Part shown: positions 53,766 to 62,607 of the stretch, one piece after another
Layout of the letters: every line of letters starts with the position of its first letter
Position numbering within the stretch: position 1 is the first letter of the stretch
Assembly: GCA_022010055.1 (NCBI GenBank)
Contig: CP091737.1
Span: 1,116,001 to 1,180,000 of the forward strand
Origin: Treponema sp.
GTDB taxonomy: Bacteria; Spirochaetota; Spirochaetia; Treponematales; Treponemataceae
Length of the DNA: 64,000 nucleotides
Direction: 5' to 3'
Program-made: the position numbers and the translations under genes
The notes under the pieces: model-generated
Database searches by the model: none
Told to the model about the DNA's origin: nothing
The model's input: the letters and a program-made list of their open reading frames with translations, nothing else

Positions 53766-55516
53766 ATGGCTGACGAAAAATTACAGACGATTAGACACAG
53801 CTGCGCGCACGTAATGGCAGAAGCTATCTTAAAATTGTTTCCGGGAACTAAAATTGCTATTGGTCCTGCTATCGACAATGGATTTTATTATGATTTCGAT
53901 TTTCCAACCGACACCAAATTTACAGAAGACGATTTTCAGACAGTAGAAAAAGAAATGCGAAAAATAATCGCAGGAAATCACAATTTTGAACGCAAGGAAG
54001 TTTCTAAAGAAGAGGCCCTAAAACTTTTTTCCGGTCAGGATTATAAAATAGAACTAATAAATGACCTTCCAGAAGGCGAAACAATCACAACTTACGAGCA
54101 GGATGGATTCCTTGACCTTTGCCGCGGTCCGCACGTAAGCAACACAAAAGAAATAAATGCGCAGGCCTTTAAATTGCACAAGATTGCCGGAGCGTACTGG
54201 CGCGGTGATTCAGACCGTCCTATGCTTACACGTATCTACGCGCTCTGCTTTGAAAAGCCAAATGAACTGAAAGAATATCTTACAATGCTTGCCGAAGCAG
54301 AAAAACGCGACCACCGCAAGCTTGGCGTTGAAATGGATCTTTTCCATCTTGAGCCGGAAGATCCCGGACAGATTTTCTGGCATCCAAACGGATGGACAAT
54401 ATACACAACAATTCAGGATTATATGCGCAAGCAAGTCCGCCGCGATGGTTACCTTGAAGTAAACACGCCTGCCATCATGCCTCGCTCGCTTTGGGAAAAA
54501 TCAGGCCACTGGGGACACTACCAGAAAAATATGTTCATAACTGAATCAGAGAAACGGCTTTTTGCAATAAAACCTATGAACTGTCCTGGAGCCCTTGAGA
54601 TTTTCAAGAGCCGCTTGCGTTCATACAAGGACCTTCCTATCCGTCTTGCAGAATTTGGACACGACGTACGGAACGAGCCATCCGGAACATTGCATGGAAT
54701 AATGAGGGTCCGCGGATTCGTTCAGGATGATGCCCATATCATCTGTACAGAAGAGCAGGTTGCGCCAGAAGTTGCAAATTCTGCAAGCTTTTGAAAAATG
54801 TATACAGAGACTTTGGGTTCAATGACCTGGTTGTAAAATTTTCAACAATGCCGGAAGACCACGTTGGCGACCTTGCCACCTGGGAAAGAGCAGAAAAAGC
54901 ATTGTCAGACGCTTGTCACGAAGCCGGACTGAACTATGAAATACAGCCTGGAGAAGGCGCATTCTACGGTCCGAAACTTGAATTTAAACTTTACGACTGC
55001 CTTGGACGCGAATGGCAGTGCGGAACAATCCAGGCGGATTTCCAGCTTCCTTCTGCCGAGCGGCTTGATGCGACTTATATCGGAAAAGATAATCAGAAAC
55101 ATCACCCTGTTATGCTCCACCGGGCAATCTTAGGTTCTTTGGAACGGTTTATCGGTATTCTTATTGAAAATTTCGCAGGTTTATTTCCTACATGGCTTGC
55201 TTTTGAGCAGGCGGCGGTTGTTCCTGTTTCCAATGCTTTTGATGACTATGCAAACGAAGTGAACGATGCCTTGCTGAAAGCTGACATCCGTTCTGCCGCA
55301 TATACTTCCGATGACAATATGAGACAGAAAATCAAAATAATTACAAAGGAACACAAAACGCCTTACATTCTTGTTGTTGGCGAAAATGAAAAAAATGAAA
55401 AAACCGTAACGGTAAGATTCCGTCAATCCAGCGGTCTTGAACAGAAAACCATGAAGCTTGAGGATTTCATCGCTTATGTCCACGAAAAAACCGAAAGCCA
55501 CTTTATCGGAATCTAA
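53766..55516 (+). CDS. thrS: Threonyl-tRNA synthetase without TGS domain, frame broken near 54777
   Basis: Charges tRNA-Thr. The protein begins directly with the editing domain (LQTIRHSCAHVMAEAILKLFPGTKIAIGPAIDNGFYYDFDF), so the usual N-terminal TGS domain is absent. The class II core has IFWHPNGWTIYTTIQDYMRK, VNTPAIMPRSLWEKSGHW, KPMNCPGALEIFKSR, RLAEFGHDVRNEPSGTLHGIMRVRGFVQDDAHIIC and QWQCGTIQADFQLP-type motif 2/3 segments; the anticodon-binding domain follows. The frame breaks after APEVA. One A restored at 54776-54778 gives APEVAKFCKLLKNVYRDFGFNDLVVKF. The repaired length is about 583 residues. Confidence 0.94.
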
Positions 55517-55533
55517 CTTTACCGGCATAAAAC

Positions 55534-55734
55534 ATGGAAGACAGCGAATATTATAAAATGATGAGGGAGCAATACTCTCATCGTTTTACTGTAAAAAAGA
55601 ATAAGAATTTTCAATATGCGCAATGGTCATCGCATCAGGGACGAGAGGACGCCCAGATGCTTCAGGAGAAAGAATCAGATTGGAAAGCCGGCAGCAATTT
55701 TGACAACTCAGATGAAAACGCCGGCGAAGAATAA
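55534..55734 (+). CDS. Small hydrophilic protein of unknown function
   Basis: A 66-residue frame downstream of thrS on the same strand. MEDSEYYKMMREQYSHRFTVKKNKNF is rich in Tyr, Lys and Arg, and the end (NFDNSDENAGEE) is acidic. No domain is recognised and no strong ribosome-binding site is seen. It is kept because it fills the gap between thrS and the bactofilin in a plausible frame with ordinary codon use. Confidence 0.45.
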   Translation: MEDSEYYKMMREQYSHRFTVKKNKNFQYAQWSSHQGREDAQMLQEKESDWKAGSNFDNSDENAGEE

Positions 55735-55783
55735 GTTTTTTTCAAGCGTTGACTATCGTTATTTTCAAATGTAAAATATATCT

Positions 55784-56143
55784 ATGTTTGACGTAAAAGA
55801 ATCTGATTTTTTTGATCTTGAAGATGAAGCATTTGATACTGTAATTGAACCGGGAATAAAATTCACTGGAAATATCAAATTTGTAAAGCCATTTATGATT
55901 CGTGGAAAAGTAAATGGCAAAATAGATGCGACAAGCGATCTTGTTATTGATAAGAATTCAGAGGTAAATGCTGATATAAATGCCGTAAGAATTCTTGTAA
56001 AGGGAAAAGTCCACGGAAATGTTTCCGGAAAAGATTTAATTTTCATTACAGCAACCGGTTCCGTTGACGGCGATATAACTTCCAGACAAATTGTTCTGGA
56101 ACCCGGAAGCACATTTACCGGCCGTTGCACAATGATAAAATAA
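55784..56143 (+). CDS. Bactofilin-family protein (second copy)
   Basis: A 119-residue protein. After an acidic start (MFDVKESDFFDLEDEAFDT), beta-helix repeats follow: IEPGIKFTGNIKFVKPFMIRGKVNGKIDATSDLVIDKNSEVNADI, then VKGKVHGNVSGKDLIFITATGSVDGDITSRQIVLEPGSTFTG. This is a bactofilin core almost without tails. The two bactofilins in this window differ in length and tails, so they probably form different filaments. It lies 11 bases upstream of a secreted TPR protein gene, which may be a partner. Confidence 0.85.
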   Translation: MFDVKESDFFDLEDEAFDTVIEPGIKFTGNIKFVKPFMIRGKVNGKIDATSDLVIDKNSEVNADINAVRILVKGKVHGNVSGKDLIFITATGSVDGDITSRQIVLEPGSTFTGRCTMIK

Positions 56144-56154
56144 CAGGTGAAAAA

Positions 56155-56778
56155 ATGAAAAAATACACATCTGCCTTATTATTAGCCATTTTCTCTTTTT
56201 CGATATATGCGCAGAATATCAAGCAGGATGCGCTTATTCTTTACAATAACGGACATTACGCAGAATCAATCGCTGTCTGCGAGCAGGAGCTTGCTCAAAA
56301 TCCGAACAGAGTTGAATCCTACGTTGTAATGTGCTGGGCTCTTGTAAGAAACAAGCAGTACCTTGAAGCTGAACAAAGAGCCTTGCAGGGGCTGAAAGTC
56401 AGCCAATACGATTTAAGGCTTACAGAAATTCTTGGAGAAGCCAGATATTTTCTTGGAAAGAACAATGGCGCAATGGAACAGTTCCAGAAATATGTCGCGA
56501 ATGCTCCGGAAAGCAGCAGCCGCGTTGGAACAGCCTATTACTATATGGGCGAAATTTACATACGGCAGGCACGATACCAGCACGCGGACATCGCTATTTC
56601 CGCGGCAGTAAGAAAAGAGCCTCTGATTGCAAACTGGTGGGTTCGTCTTGGATACGCTCGCGAAATGGCAAAAAACTATTACGAAGCTGCAAATGCCTAT
56701 GATGAAGCGTTAAGATTGAATTCCTCTTCAATAGAAGCTGAAAGAGGAAGAAACAGAGTTGCAGAGAAACTTCAATAA
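56155..56778 (+). CDS. Secreted TPR protein
   Basis: About 207 residues from the ATG at 56155, with AGGTGA before it. MKKYTSALLLAIFSFSIYAQ is a signal peptide. Four TPRs follow, for example DALILYNNGHYAESIAVCEQELAQNPN and AYYYMGEIYIRQARYQHADIAISAAVRKEP. It is probably periplasmic. It follows the bactofilin and precedes mtaB by 3 bases, so it is likely co-transcribed with both. Confidence 0.8.
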   Translation: MKKYTSALLLAIFSFSIYAQNIKQDALILYNNGHYAESIAVCEQELAQNPNRVESYVVMCWALVRNKQYLEAEQRALQGLKVSQYDLRLTEILGEARYFLGKNNGAMEQFQKYVANAPESSSRVGTAYYYMGEIYIRQARYQHADIAISAAVRKEPLIANWWVRLGYAREMAKNYYEAANAYDEALRLNSSSIEAERGRNRVAEKLQ

Positions 56779-56781
56779 AAA

Positions 56782-58222
56782 TTGAACATACGATTTGAAA
56801 CGATGGGCTGCCGCTTGAATCAAATTGAAAGCGAGAGCGCTGCCCGTTCTTTTGTGGAAGCAGATTTTAATGTAATAATAAAACCTTTGCAGGCAAAAAA
56901 TGATTCTGACTTGGAAACAGTTCTTTGCATTGTAAATACGTGCGCCGTTACTCAAAAGGCGGAACAAAAGGACCGCCGCATAATACGGCTTGTCCTGGAA
57001 AAATGTCCGAACGCCACTGTTATTGTAACCGGCTGTTATGCCCAGCTTTCTTCAGATAAAATAAAATCTATTGATAAAAGAATCGCTGTTCTGAAAGGTC
57101 AGTTAAAAAGCAGGCTCGCAGACGTTCCTGCTCTTTTAAGAAATGAAATCACCTTAAACAAATTCAACCCTTTAAATTTTGCAGAGCTCTTAAACAATGG
57201 TCTTTTTAACGCCGAAACTGAAACTCCGGGAACAAGCGAAAATGCATTCCGGCTTGCAACGGATTCTTTTATAGCGCACAGCCGTTCTTCAATAAAAATT
57301 CAAGACGGCTGCAATTGCAACTGCAGTTACTGTACAATACATATCGCGCGCGGACGTTCTGTTTCGCTCGATGCGGAAGAGATTATCAGGCGTGTGCAAA
57401 CTTGAAAAATCCGGACAGGCGGAAGTTGTAATAACATCGGTAAACATTGCACAATACAGGGGAAAATACAAGGACAGCTACATAAATTTCAGTCAATTAC
57501 TGAAGCTATGTCTTGACCATACTGAAAAAATTTCCTTTAGAATTTCAAGCCTTTACCCGGAAACCGTTGACTCAGAATTTTGTTCCGTAATAAAAGATTC
57601 CCGCGTGCGGCCATATTTTCATATTTCAGTACAAAGCGGCAGCAATAAAATTCTAAAAATGATGAGGCGGAGTTATTCCGCAGAAAATGTAATCGCAGCC
57701 TGCAATATGTTAAAAAAATCAAAATCAGAACCATTTTTATCATGTGATATAATAACAGGTTTTCCCGGTGAAACAGACGAAGATTTTGAAGAAACAATGA
57801 AACTATGCAAGACCTGTGATTTTGCATGGGTTCATGTGTTCCCTTTCAGCGCGCGGCCGGGAACAGAAGCCGCGGAAATGAAGCAAAAAATTCCCCAGGC
57901 AATAAGTGGCAAAAGAGCGGCAGAACTTGCCTCGTGGGCCAGACAGAACAAAATCAAATATATAGAGAATTTCCGCGGAAAAACCGTAAACGCAGTCCTT
58001 GAAACCGTAAAAAAGCCCTTTGCATTCGCAAATGAAGAAGGAAGGGAAATTTTTCATGCGGTTTCAGAAAATTTCCTTCACTGCGAGATTTCCGCCCCGG
58101 CTGGAAAAATTAAAATCAACCCGGGAAGCGCAATCAAGCTTAAAATACTCGGGCCAATCGGAATTGGAGAACGAAAAAACGGAGAAATCGACACTCTTGC
58201 AGATTTTGCGGATTTTTCATAA
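56782..58222 (+). CDS. mtaB: tRNA t6A37 methylthiotransferase MtaB, frame broken near 57399
   Basis: A radical SAM enzyme that adds a methylthio group to t6A37 of tRNA. RFETMGCRLNQIESE and IVNTCAVTQKAEQKDRRIIR, then VTGCYAQ, hold the N-terminal cluster cysteines. The radical SAM motif is IKIQDGCNCNCSYCTIHIARGRS, and the second frame carries FHISVQSGSNKILKMMRRSYS and IITGFPGETDEDFEET, with a TRAM-like end. Two A bases restored at 57398-57400 give RRVQKLEKSGQAEVVITSVNIAQY. TTG at 56782 is the likely start. Confidence 0.9.
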
Positions 58223-58303
58223 AAATACAGAAAAAAAAAATAATATTTTGAATATTTTGTCTTGATTCTTTTTTTGAAATCATATATAGTTATATTCACT
58301 TAG

Positions 58304-58376
58304 CGGGATGTAGCGCAGCTGGTAGCGCGTCTGGTTTGGGACCAGGATGTCGCAGGTTCAAATCCTGTCATCCCGA
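58304..58376 (+). tRNA. tRNA-Pro (TGG)
   Basis: The acceptor is CGGGATG/CATCCCG with discriminator A. The D arm has GCGCAGCTGGTAGCGC, the anticodon stem-loop is CTGGTTTGGGACCAG with TGG, and the T arm is GCAGGTTCAAATCCTG. The integrase gene begins 120 bases downstream, so its 3' half is the probable attachment site. Confidence 0.95.
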
Positions 58377-58495
58377 TTACTTTTTACTTAATTCTTTGTT
58401 ATGTAAAGAATTGGCTTTCGAGGTAAAAAACTTAATTACATTTATTTTTCCAGGTATTTTTTCACGCTTTGCCTAGATTTTTGTATGGAGTTTTT

Positions 58496-59608
58496 ATGCT
58501 TGACCGCCGTTATAAGTATTCTTTACGTCTGACTAGTCCGTTTTATATTTTCCGCAAGTACCGCAGAAGCGATATTTTCTATGTGCGCTTTAAAAGCGGT
58601 AAAACAATCTCCACACGAAAAACAAATATCCAGGAAGCCTACGAGTTCGCATTGGGCTACAAGGAGCAGAATTCCGAAAAAACTGAAAAAAAATCAGAGA
58701 CACCGCAGTCCATAATCCGCTCCTATTACACAAAGGGCAGCAAATGGATTAAATACGACGAAATCCACGGCTCGAAATATTCAGACATTGTGCTGCGGCA
58801 GAATAATTTCGCCTGCGAAAAAATGGCGGCTCTTCTGGATGATGCGGAAGATTTTTCAAAGATTACAAAATCACGCCTGCATAAACTCCAGGAACAACTC
58901 CTTTCCGGCGGACTTTCGGGAAAAAGTGTAAACAATTACCTTTGCATACTGCACAAGATATTTAAGCAGCTTGTGGACAAAGAGATTATAGAAAATGATC
59001 CGTTTACGGGGCTTCGGAACTGCTCCCACCAAAAGCAAAGAAGAATGTGCTTCCCTATTGAAAATTTCAAGGGATATTTCAAGAATCCTGGAAATCTTTA
59101 TAAATATGATTTGGCCGCATATTGCGCAATCGTTACCGGAGCAAGACGCACAGAGCTTAAAAACCTTAGGCTTTCAGATATTGAGCGGTATAAAGATTTT
59201 TACATATTAAGGATTCACGGAACAAAAAGCGAATATTCAGACCGCGCGGTTCCGCTTGGTGAAATCCAGAAAAAAGCAGTTGAGCTGATGATAAAAAAAC
59301 AGATTCTTGCGCCCAGCACAGTCGGAAACAACTGCGCGGAAGTGATAGGCGGCAGAATCGGTTTTTCACTTGAACAGATAAGGGCGGACGGAATATGTTT
59401 CCATTCATTCCGCAAGATGTACAAGACTATACTTACAACCGCAAACCTTAACACAAGCCTTGTGGAAACACTTATGGGACATACAACGAACAACCAAAGC
59501 ACAAACGACGTTGAGCGGATTTACTTTGTCGCGGACCGCGCGGATATGTCCGAAGTTTACAAAAAGGTCATAAACGCCTTTGGATTTTTGCTACATCCCG
59601 ATATTTGA
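58496..59608 (+). CDS. int: Tyrosine recombinase (integrase)
   Basis: About 370 residues from the ATG at 58496, which has GGAG before it. An N-terminal arm-type domain (FYVRFKSGKTISTRKTNIQEAYEFA) is followed by a SAM-like core-binding domain and the catalytic domain: TGARRTEL (Arg217), HGTKSEYSDRAVPL (Lys244), FHSFRKMYKT (His303, Arg306), LMGHTT (His329) and ERIYFVAD (Tyr343). All catalytic residues are present, so it should be active. It catalyses site-specific insertion and excision, most likely at the tRNA-Pro 3' end. Confidence 0.92.
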   Translation: MLDRRYKYSLRLTSPFYIFRKYRRSDIFYVRFKSGKTISTRKTNIQEAYEFALGYKEQNSEKTEKKSETPQSIIRSYYTKGSKWIKYDEIHGSKYSDIVLRQNNFACEKMAALLDDAEDFSKITKSRLHKLQEQLLSGGLSGKSVNNYLCILHKIFKQLVDKEIIENDPFTGLRNCSHQKQRRMCFPIENFKGYFKNPGNLYKYDLAAYCAIVTGARRTELKNLRLSDIERYKDFYILRIHGTKSEYSDRAVPLGEIQKKAVELMIKKQILAPSTVGNNCAEVIGGRIGFSLEQIRADGICFHSFRKMYKTILTTANLNTSLVETLMGHTTNNQSTNDVERIYFVADRADMSEVYKKVINAFGFLLHPDI

Positions 59609-59712
59609 CTTTTTGCGAATCATCAGCAAGAATTCTGTTAAGGACGGTTTGCTTGATTTGGATTTTTTTTAATGCTATATTCCTTTTGGTCACATAATTC
59701 CATAAATGATCC

Positions 59713-59764
59713 AGGCTTTGCTTCCTTTTACACACTTCCTTGGGAGCAAAGCCGCTTTTTTTTA
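59713..59764 (+). terminator. Terminator after the integrase region
   Basis: GGCTTTGCTTCC, a 16-base loop, then GGGAGCAAAGCC and a T run. It sits between the integrase and repressor ends. The 100 bases before it contain no gene. Confidence 0.75.
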
Positions 59765-59766
59765 AA

Positions 59767-60108
59767 TCAGCCTAAATCTTTTTTAAAACTTTCCATATTT
59801 ATCCTTTCAAAATCGTTCAATAAAACATCTATTGTATGCCTTTGCTCCGGGGTAAGCTCACGGAGCATAGAAAGGCGCTTCTTTTCCTCCGCCGGGATAT
59901 AGTCCTTTGTTTCTTCCCCGCTTATAAGCCACTCCGCTGAAACTCCTAAATATCTGGCTATTTTTAAGCAAACTGTTCCAGACGGAATTGTTCCCCTTTT
60001 TTTCCATGCTGTCATAAGTGAAATATCCACTCCGATATCTTCAAGCATGGCCGCTCTTTTCAAATTCTTTTCTTTTAATTTTTGGTCAATTCTTTCTACA
60101 AAATCCAT
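59767..60108 (-). CDS. Phage-type CI-like repressor, HTH domain
   Basis: About 113 residues from the ATG at 60108, with AGAGGTG 6 bases upstream. MDFVERIDQKLKEKNLKRAAMLEDIGVDISLMTAWKKRGTIPSGTVCLKIARYLGVSAEWLISGEE is a Cro/CI-type helix-turn-helix of the kind found at Gram-positive phage switches. The C-terminal part (EEKKRLSMLRELTPEQRHTIDVLLNDFERI) is a short helix pair without a peptidase domain, so a LexA-type self-cleavage switch is absent. It should bind the TCGACA operators in the divergent promoter region. Confidence 0.85.
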   Translation of the reverse strand: MDFVERIDQKLKEKNLKRAAMLEDIGVDISLMTAWKKRGTIPSGTVCLKIARYLGVSAEWLISGEETKDYIPAEEKKRLSMLRELTPEQRHTIDVLLNDFERINMESFKKDLG

Positions 60109-60163
60109 ATACACACCTCTATTTTAAAATCGTAAAAAAAATTGACAAATGAAGAAAAAAAAC

Positions 60164-60218
60164 TTGACAGATTCGACATTTGACAATATATTTTAATCGT
60201 AATCGACAAATGTCGATT
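60164..60218 (+). promoter_or_regulatory. Early promoter and repressor operators of the element
   Basis: TTGACA (60164-60169) and TATATT (60187-60192) with exactly 17 bases between form a consensus promoter. TCGACATTTGACA fills the spacer (60173-60185), and AATCGACAAATGTCGATT, an almost perfect palindrome, covers 60201-60218. TTGACAAAT at 60142 may be a third half-site. Repressor bound there would block the promoter. Confidence 0.75.
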
Positions 60219-60219
60219 C

Positions 60220-60262
60220 GGTTTTACTATAGTAAAACCTATTAGGGCTTGACAGCCCTAAT
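60220..60262. repeat. Two adjacent perfect palindromes in the early leader
   Basis: GGTTTTACTATAGTAAAACC (60220-60239) is its own reverse complement over all 20 bases. ATTAGGGCT-TGAC-AGCCCTAAT (60241-60262) follows after one base. Both lie within the transcribed leader and would fold in RNA or bind a symmetric protein. Confidence 0.75.
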
Positions 60263-60336
60263 AATGAAAGGCTTCCAAATCAATCTCTTGTCTAACTCGG
60301 CAGGGATATTACAACTCTGCTGTTTAGAATATTTTT

Positions 60337-60379
60337 GCCTGCCGGAAGTCCGAAGCCCTTCCGGCAGGCATTTTTTTTT
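60337..60379 (+). terminator. Strong terminator-like hairpin just before the first early gene
   Basis: GCCTGCCGGAAG, a 9-base loop, then CTTCCGGCAGGC is a 12-bp perfect stem, followed by ATTTTTTTTT. It lies 12 bases before the start of the first early gene and 145 bases after the promoter, so it should stop most early transcripts unless relieved. A short open frame from ATG 60264 runs into it and could be a leader peptide. Confidence 0.75.
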
Positions 60380-60391
60380 ATTGGGGGAATT

Positions 60392-60610
60392 ATGGAAAAA
60401 AGACCTGTAAAACTCGGTTCTGTCTGGGCGACAGAAACACTGACAAGCCACGGCATCGTGGTAAAAAAAATGGGCTTCTTGCAAAAAACCGCAAGAAACC
60501 TTTATAGCGTCATTTTCGGGGCTTCCGCCCCGGAATCTTCCTTCATGGCGATTTTTATATGCCTGGCAGTCGGGCTGGAGCTTTTGTTTCCGGCTTTCCT
60601 TGCGGCATAA
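60392..60610 (+). CDS. Small early protein with C-terminal membrane segment
   Basis: A 72-residue product from the ATG at 60392, with GGGGGA before it. MEKRPVKLGSVWATETLTSHGIVV is basic and soluble. The end, SSFMAIFICLAVGLELLFPAFLAA, is one membrane span. Not recognised. It is the first gene after the attenuator-like hairpin. Confidence 0.65.
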   Translation: MEKRPVKLGSVWATETLTSHGIVVKKMGFLQKTARNLYSVIFGASAPESSFMAIFICLAVGLELLFPAFLAA

Positions 60611-60619
60611 GGGGAAGCA

Positions 60620-60952
60620 ATGAACGTTTACATCTTAATCCCCGAAGGAAAGGGCGGGCAGTCTATCCTTGTAAAAGGCGCGGACAACGTAATGGCCACG
60701 CTGAAAACAACAAGGTTTTTCTTCCTGAAGTCATATAGCGACGGCACGCCATTGAACGGCTACTTCATAGACGAGGCCTTGACGGATGAGTTCGGATACA
60801 CAATTCCGAACATAAAAGAAGAAACAGATTCATTGTGCAAATGCCTAAAGCACAAGACAGGGATAAAGCTGTATGAATACTTTAAAAAACAGAAGACCTT
60901 TCAGGCCAAAAAATCTGACGCTTCTGCAAGGAATAGCGTATCAGGCGATTGA
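60620..60952 (+). CDS. Hypothetical early phage protein
   Basis: A 110-residue protein beginning MNVYILIPEGKGGQSILVKG. No domain is recognised. The middle (YSDGTPLNGYFIDEALTDEFGYTIPN) is balanced and folded-looking. The end is Lys- and Ser-rich. GGGGA lies 6 bases before the start. It is the second gene of the early operon. Confidence 0.65.
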   Translation: MNVYILIPEGKGGQSILVKGADNVMATLKTTRFFFLKSYSDGTPLNGYFIDEALTDEFGYTIPNIKEETDSLCKCLKHKTGIKLYEYFKKQKTFQAKKSDASARNSVSGD

Positions 60953-61103
60953 CGACATTTTTTTGTATGAACACAGGAGCAAATATAGGGCCGGAAAACT
61001 TATAACATTCCAGGAATATCTAAGCGCCTTATGGTTCTTAAAAAAAATAGATACAGAAGAATTCTGGAATCTTTTGGCAGGGGGAAACAGTGAAAGAACT
61101 TAA
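60873..61103 (+). CDS. Hypothetical small early protein overlapping its neighbours
   Basis: A 76-residue frame overlapping the previous gene by 80 bases and the next by 14. MNTLKNRRPFRPKNLTLLQGIAYQAIDDIFLYEHRSKYRAGKLITFQEYLSALWFLKKI looks like a helical protein. GGGAT lies before the ATG. The long overlap lowers confidence, but its second half is the only frame that fills 60953-61089. Confidence 0.5.
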   Translation: MNTLKNRRPFRPKNLTLLQGIAYQAIDDIFLYEHRSKYRAGKLITFQEYLSALWFLKKIDTEEFWNLLAGGNSERT

Positions 61104-61317
61104 CAATACACAGACACGGGTATTCAACTACATAAAAGATTTTGGCTCCATAACGACCTTGCAGGCGTGCAATGACCTGGGAGAAACAAGGCTTTCGGCC
61201 CGCATTTTCGAGCTGAAAGACAAGGGGATTCCGATAGGCTTTGAATGGATAGAAGTAAAGAACCGCTACAAGGAGAAACGAAGGGTAAAAAAATATTTTT
61301 TTGAAGAAAGGAGATAA
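61090..61317 (+). CDS. Small winged-helix DNA-binding protein
   Basis: A 75-residue protein with a GTG start and GGGGGA before it. TQTRVFNYIKDFGSITTLQACNDLGETRLSARIFELKDKGIPI is a winged helix-turn-helix of the kind common in phage early regions. The tail is basic (NRYKEKRRVKKYFFEERR). It may regulate the early operon or help in replication. Confidence 0.7.
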   Translation: MKELNNTQTRVFNYIKDFGSITTLQACNDLGETRLSARIFELKDKGIPIGFEWIEVKNRYKEKRRVKKYFFEERR

Positions 61318-61319
61318 AA

Positions 61320-61991
61320 ATGGGCAGACCGATTGTCATTTACGGCAAAAGCGGGAGCGGAAAAAGCCGCTCCTTGAAGAACTTCGCCCCGGAAGAAATC
61401 CAGATCATAAACGTTCTGGATAAGGACCTTCCATTCAGGAACAGGTTCACCCACCTTTTGAGCTACAACGAATATGGAGTAATCCAAAAGGCGATGGGAA
61501 TGGCGGTGCAAAACGGCATTAGAACGATTTTTATAGACGACTGCGGCTACTTAATGGCGGGAAAGTATCTTGACCAGTGCTCAAGCACTGAAAAGAAAGG
61601 CAATGCGGTATTTGCATTCTACAACTCAATCGCCCACGACTTTTGGGCGTTTGTGCAGTTCATAAAAAAACTTCCGCCGGACGTAAACGTGTATCTAGCC
61701 ATGCACGAGGAAAAGGCGGAGGACGGGGAAATCCGTGTCGGCTGCGTTGGAAAACAGCTGGCGGAAAAGACACGAATCTGGGAATGGGTCACCATTGCAA
61801 TCAGATGCGAATCCGAAATGGGCGAGCATTTCTTCAGGACAAGGACAACCGGCAACGACATAACAAAGACGCCGGAAGAGATGTTCGCGCTGGAAAAAAT
61901 CGAGAACGACCTTAAAGTGGTTGACACCACAATAAGGGAATATTACGGCGACAACATCGCAAATCAAAACATCGCAAATCAAGGAGCATAG
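61320..61991 (+). CDS. Sak4-like RecA-fold ATPase (phage recombinase candidate)
   Basis: A 223-residue P-loop ATPase. VIYGKSGSGKSRSLKNF is Walker A (about 6-22) and RTIFIDDCGYLMAG Walker B. VYLAMHEEKAEDG and VGKQLAEKTRIWEWVTIAIRC follow the pattern of phage Sak4/AAA_24 proteins, which promote single-strand annealing. The end carries a NIANQNIANQ duplication. It lies just upstream of a putative single-strand-binding protein, as Sak4 genes often do. Confidence 0.72.
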   Translation: MGRPIVIYGKSGSGKSRSLKNFAPEEIQIINVLDKDLPFRNRFTHLLSYNEYGVIQKAMGMAVQNGIRTIFIDDCGYLMAGKYLDQCSSTEKKGNAVFAFYNSIAHDFWAFVQFIKKLPPDVNVYLAMHEEKAEDGEIRVGCVGKQLAEKTRIWEWVTIAIRCESEMGEHFFRTRTTGNDITKTPEEMFALEKIENDLKVVDTTIREYYGDNIANQNIANQGA

Positions 61992-61994
61992 CAC

Positions 61995-62480
61995 ATGGCA
62001 TTTATGAACAATTACACCCCGGAAGAAAGGAAGACGTTCGATATTCCGGACGGAGATTACAAGGTAAGGATAATGAAAGCGGAAAATGCGCTTTCAAAGA
62101 CCGGGCTTCAGATGCACTGCATAACACTTCAAGTGGAAGGCAGCGCCGAGAATTACATCCATTTTATCTGCGAAGGGGAATTCTACAACAGGAAAATGAC
62201 AGAATTCTTTGACGCATTCGGCATCCAGCGTGGGAACTTCAATTTCTCATCGTGGATTGGAAAGGTTACCGCCGCGCGCTTTGAGCACAGACAGAAACAA
62301 TTCACAGGAACAGACGGCTTGACGCATACGGCGAACAACTGCACTCTTCTATTTTTTCACAAGACACTGAACTCTGTACATAAACCGCAGACGGCGGCAA
62401 TTCCGCCTCAGGTTCAAAACCTTGCCAACGCGGTTGGCGGAGCTGTCCAGCAGGAATTCCCCGAGGATATACCGTTTTAA
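61995..62480 (+). CDS. DUF669-like phage protein, possible single-strand DNA-binding protein
   Basis: A 161-residue protein. NYTPEERKTFDIPDGDYKVRIMKAENALSKTGLQMHCITLQVEGS is the start of a DUF669-like beta domain. The C-terminus QQEFPEDIPF matches the acidic D-x-I-P-F tip of SSB proteins, which docks onto recombination partners. I infer it covers single-stranded DNA with the Sak4-like ATPase encoded 3 bases upstream. Confidence 0.7.
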   Translation: MAFMNNYTPEERKTFDIPDGDYKVRIMKAENALSKTGLQMHCITLQVEGSAENYIHFICEGEFYNRKMTEFFDAFGIQRGNFNFSSWIGKVTAARFEHRQKQFTGTDGLTHTANNCTLLFFHKTLNSVHKPQTAAIPPQVQNLANAVGGAVQQEFPEDIPF

Positions 62481-62499
62481 TTAGTTTTGTATCGCGCCG

Positions 62500-62607
62500 T
62501 TGGCGGTTGATATAAAAAGCCTTGCAAAGGGATGGATTAGTAACTGGCAAAGCGGAAAGACGCTTGACAGCCGGACAGACGGCAATTTTTTCAGGCGGAC
62601 CACATGA
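62500..62607 (+). CDS. Possible 35-residue phage protein
   Basis: A TTG-initiated frame beginning MAVDIKSLAKGWISNWQSGK and ending FFRRTT. Its TGA overlaps the next ATG as ATGA, as is common in this operon. No ribosome-binding site is visible, so it is weak. It otherwise fills the 120-base gap before the replication-type gene. Confidence 0.33.
   Translation: MAVDIKSLAKGWISNWQSGKTLDSRTDGNFFRRTT

Noticed and set aside
54776..54800. Split threonyl-tRNA synthetase as two real genes
   Set aside because: The second half has only a TTG inside the first frame's end and no ribosome-binding site. A one-base repair gives a normal enzyme.
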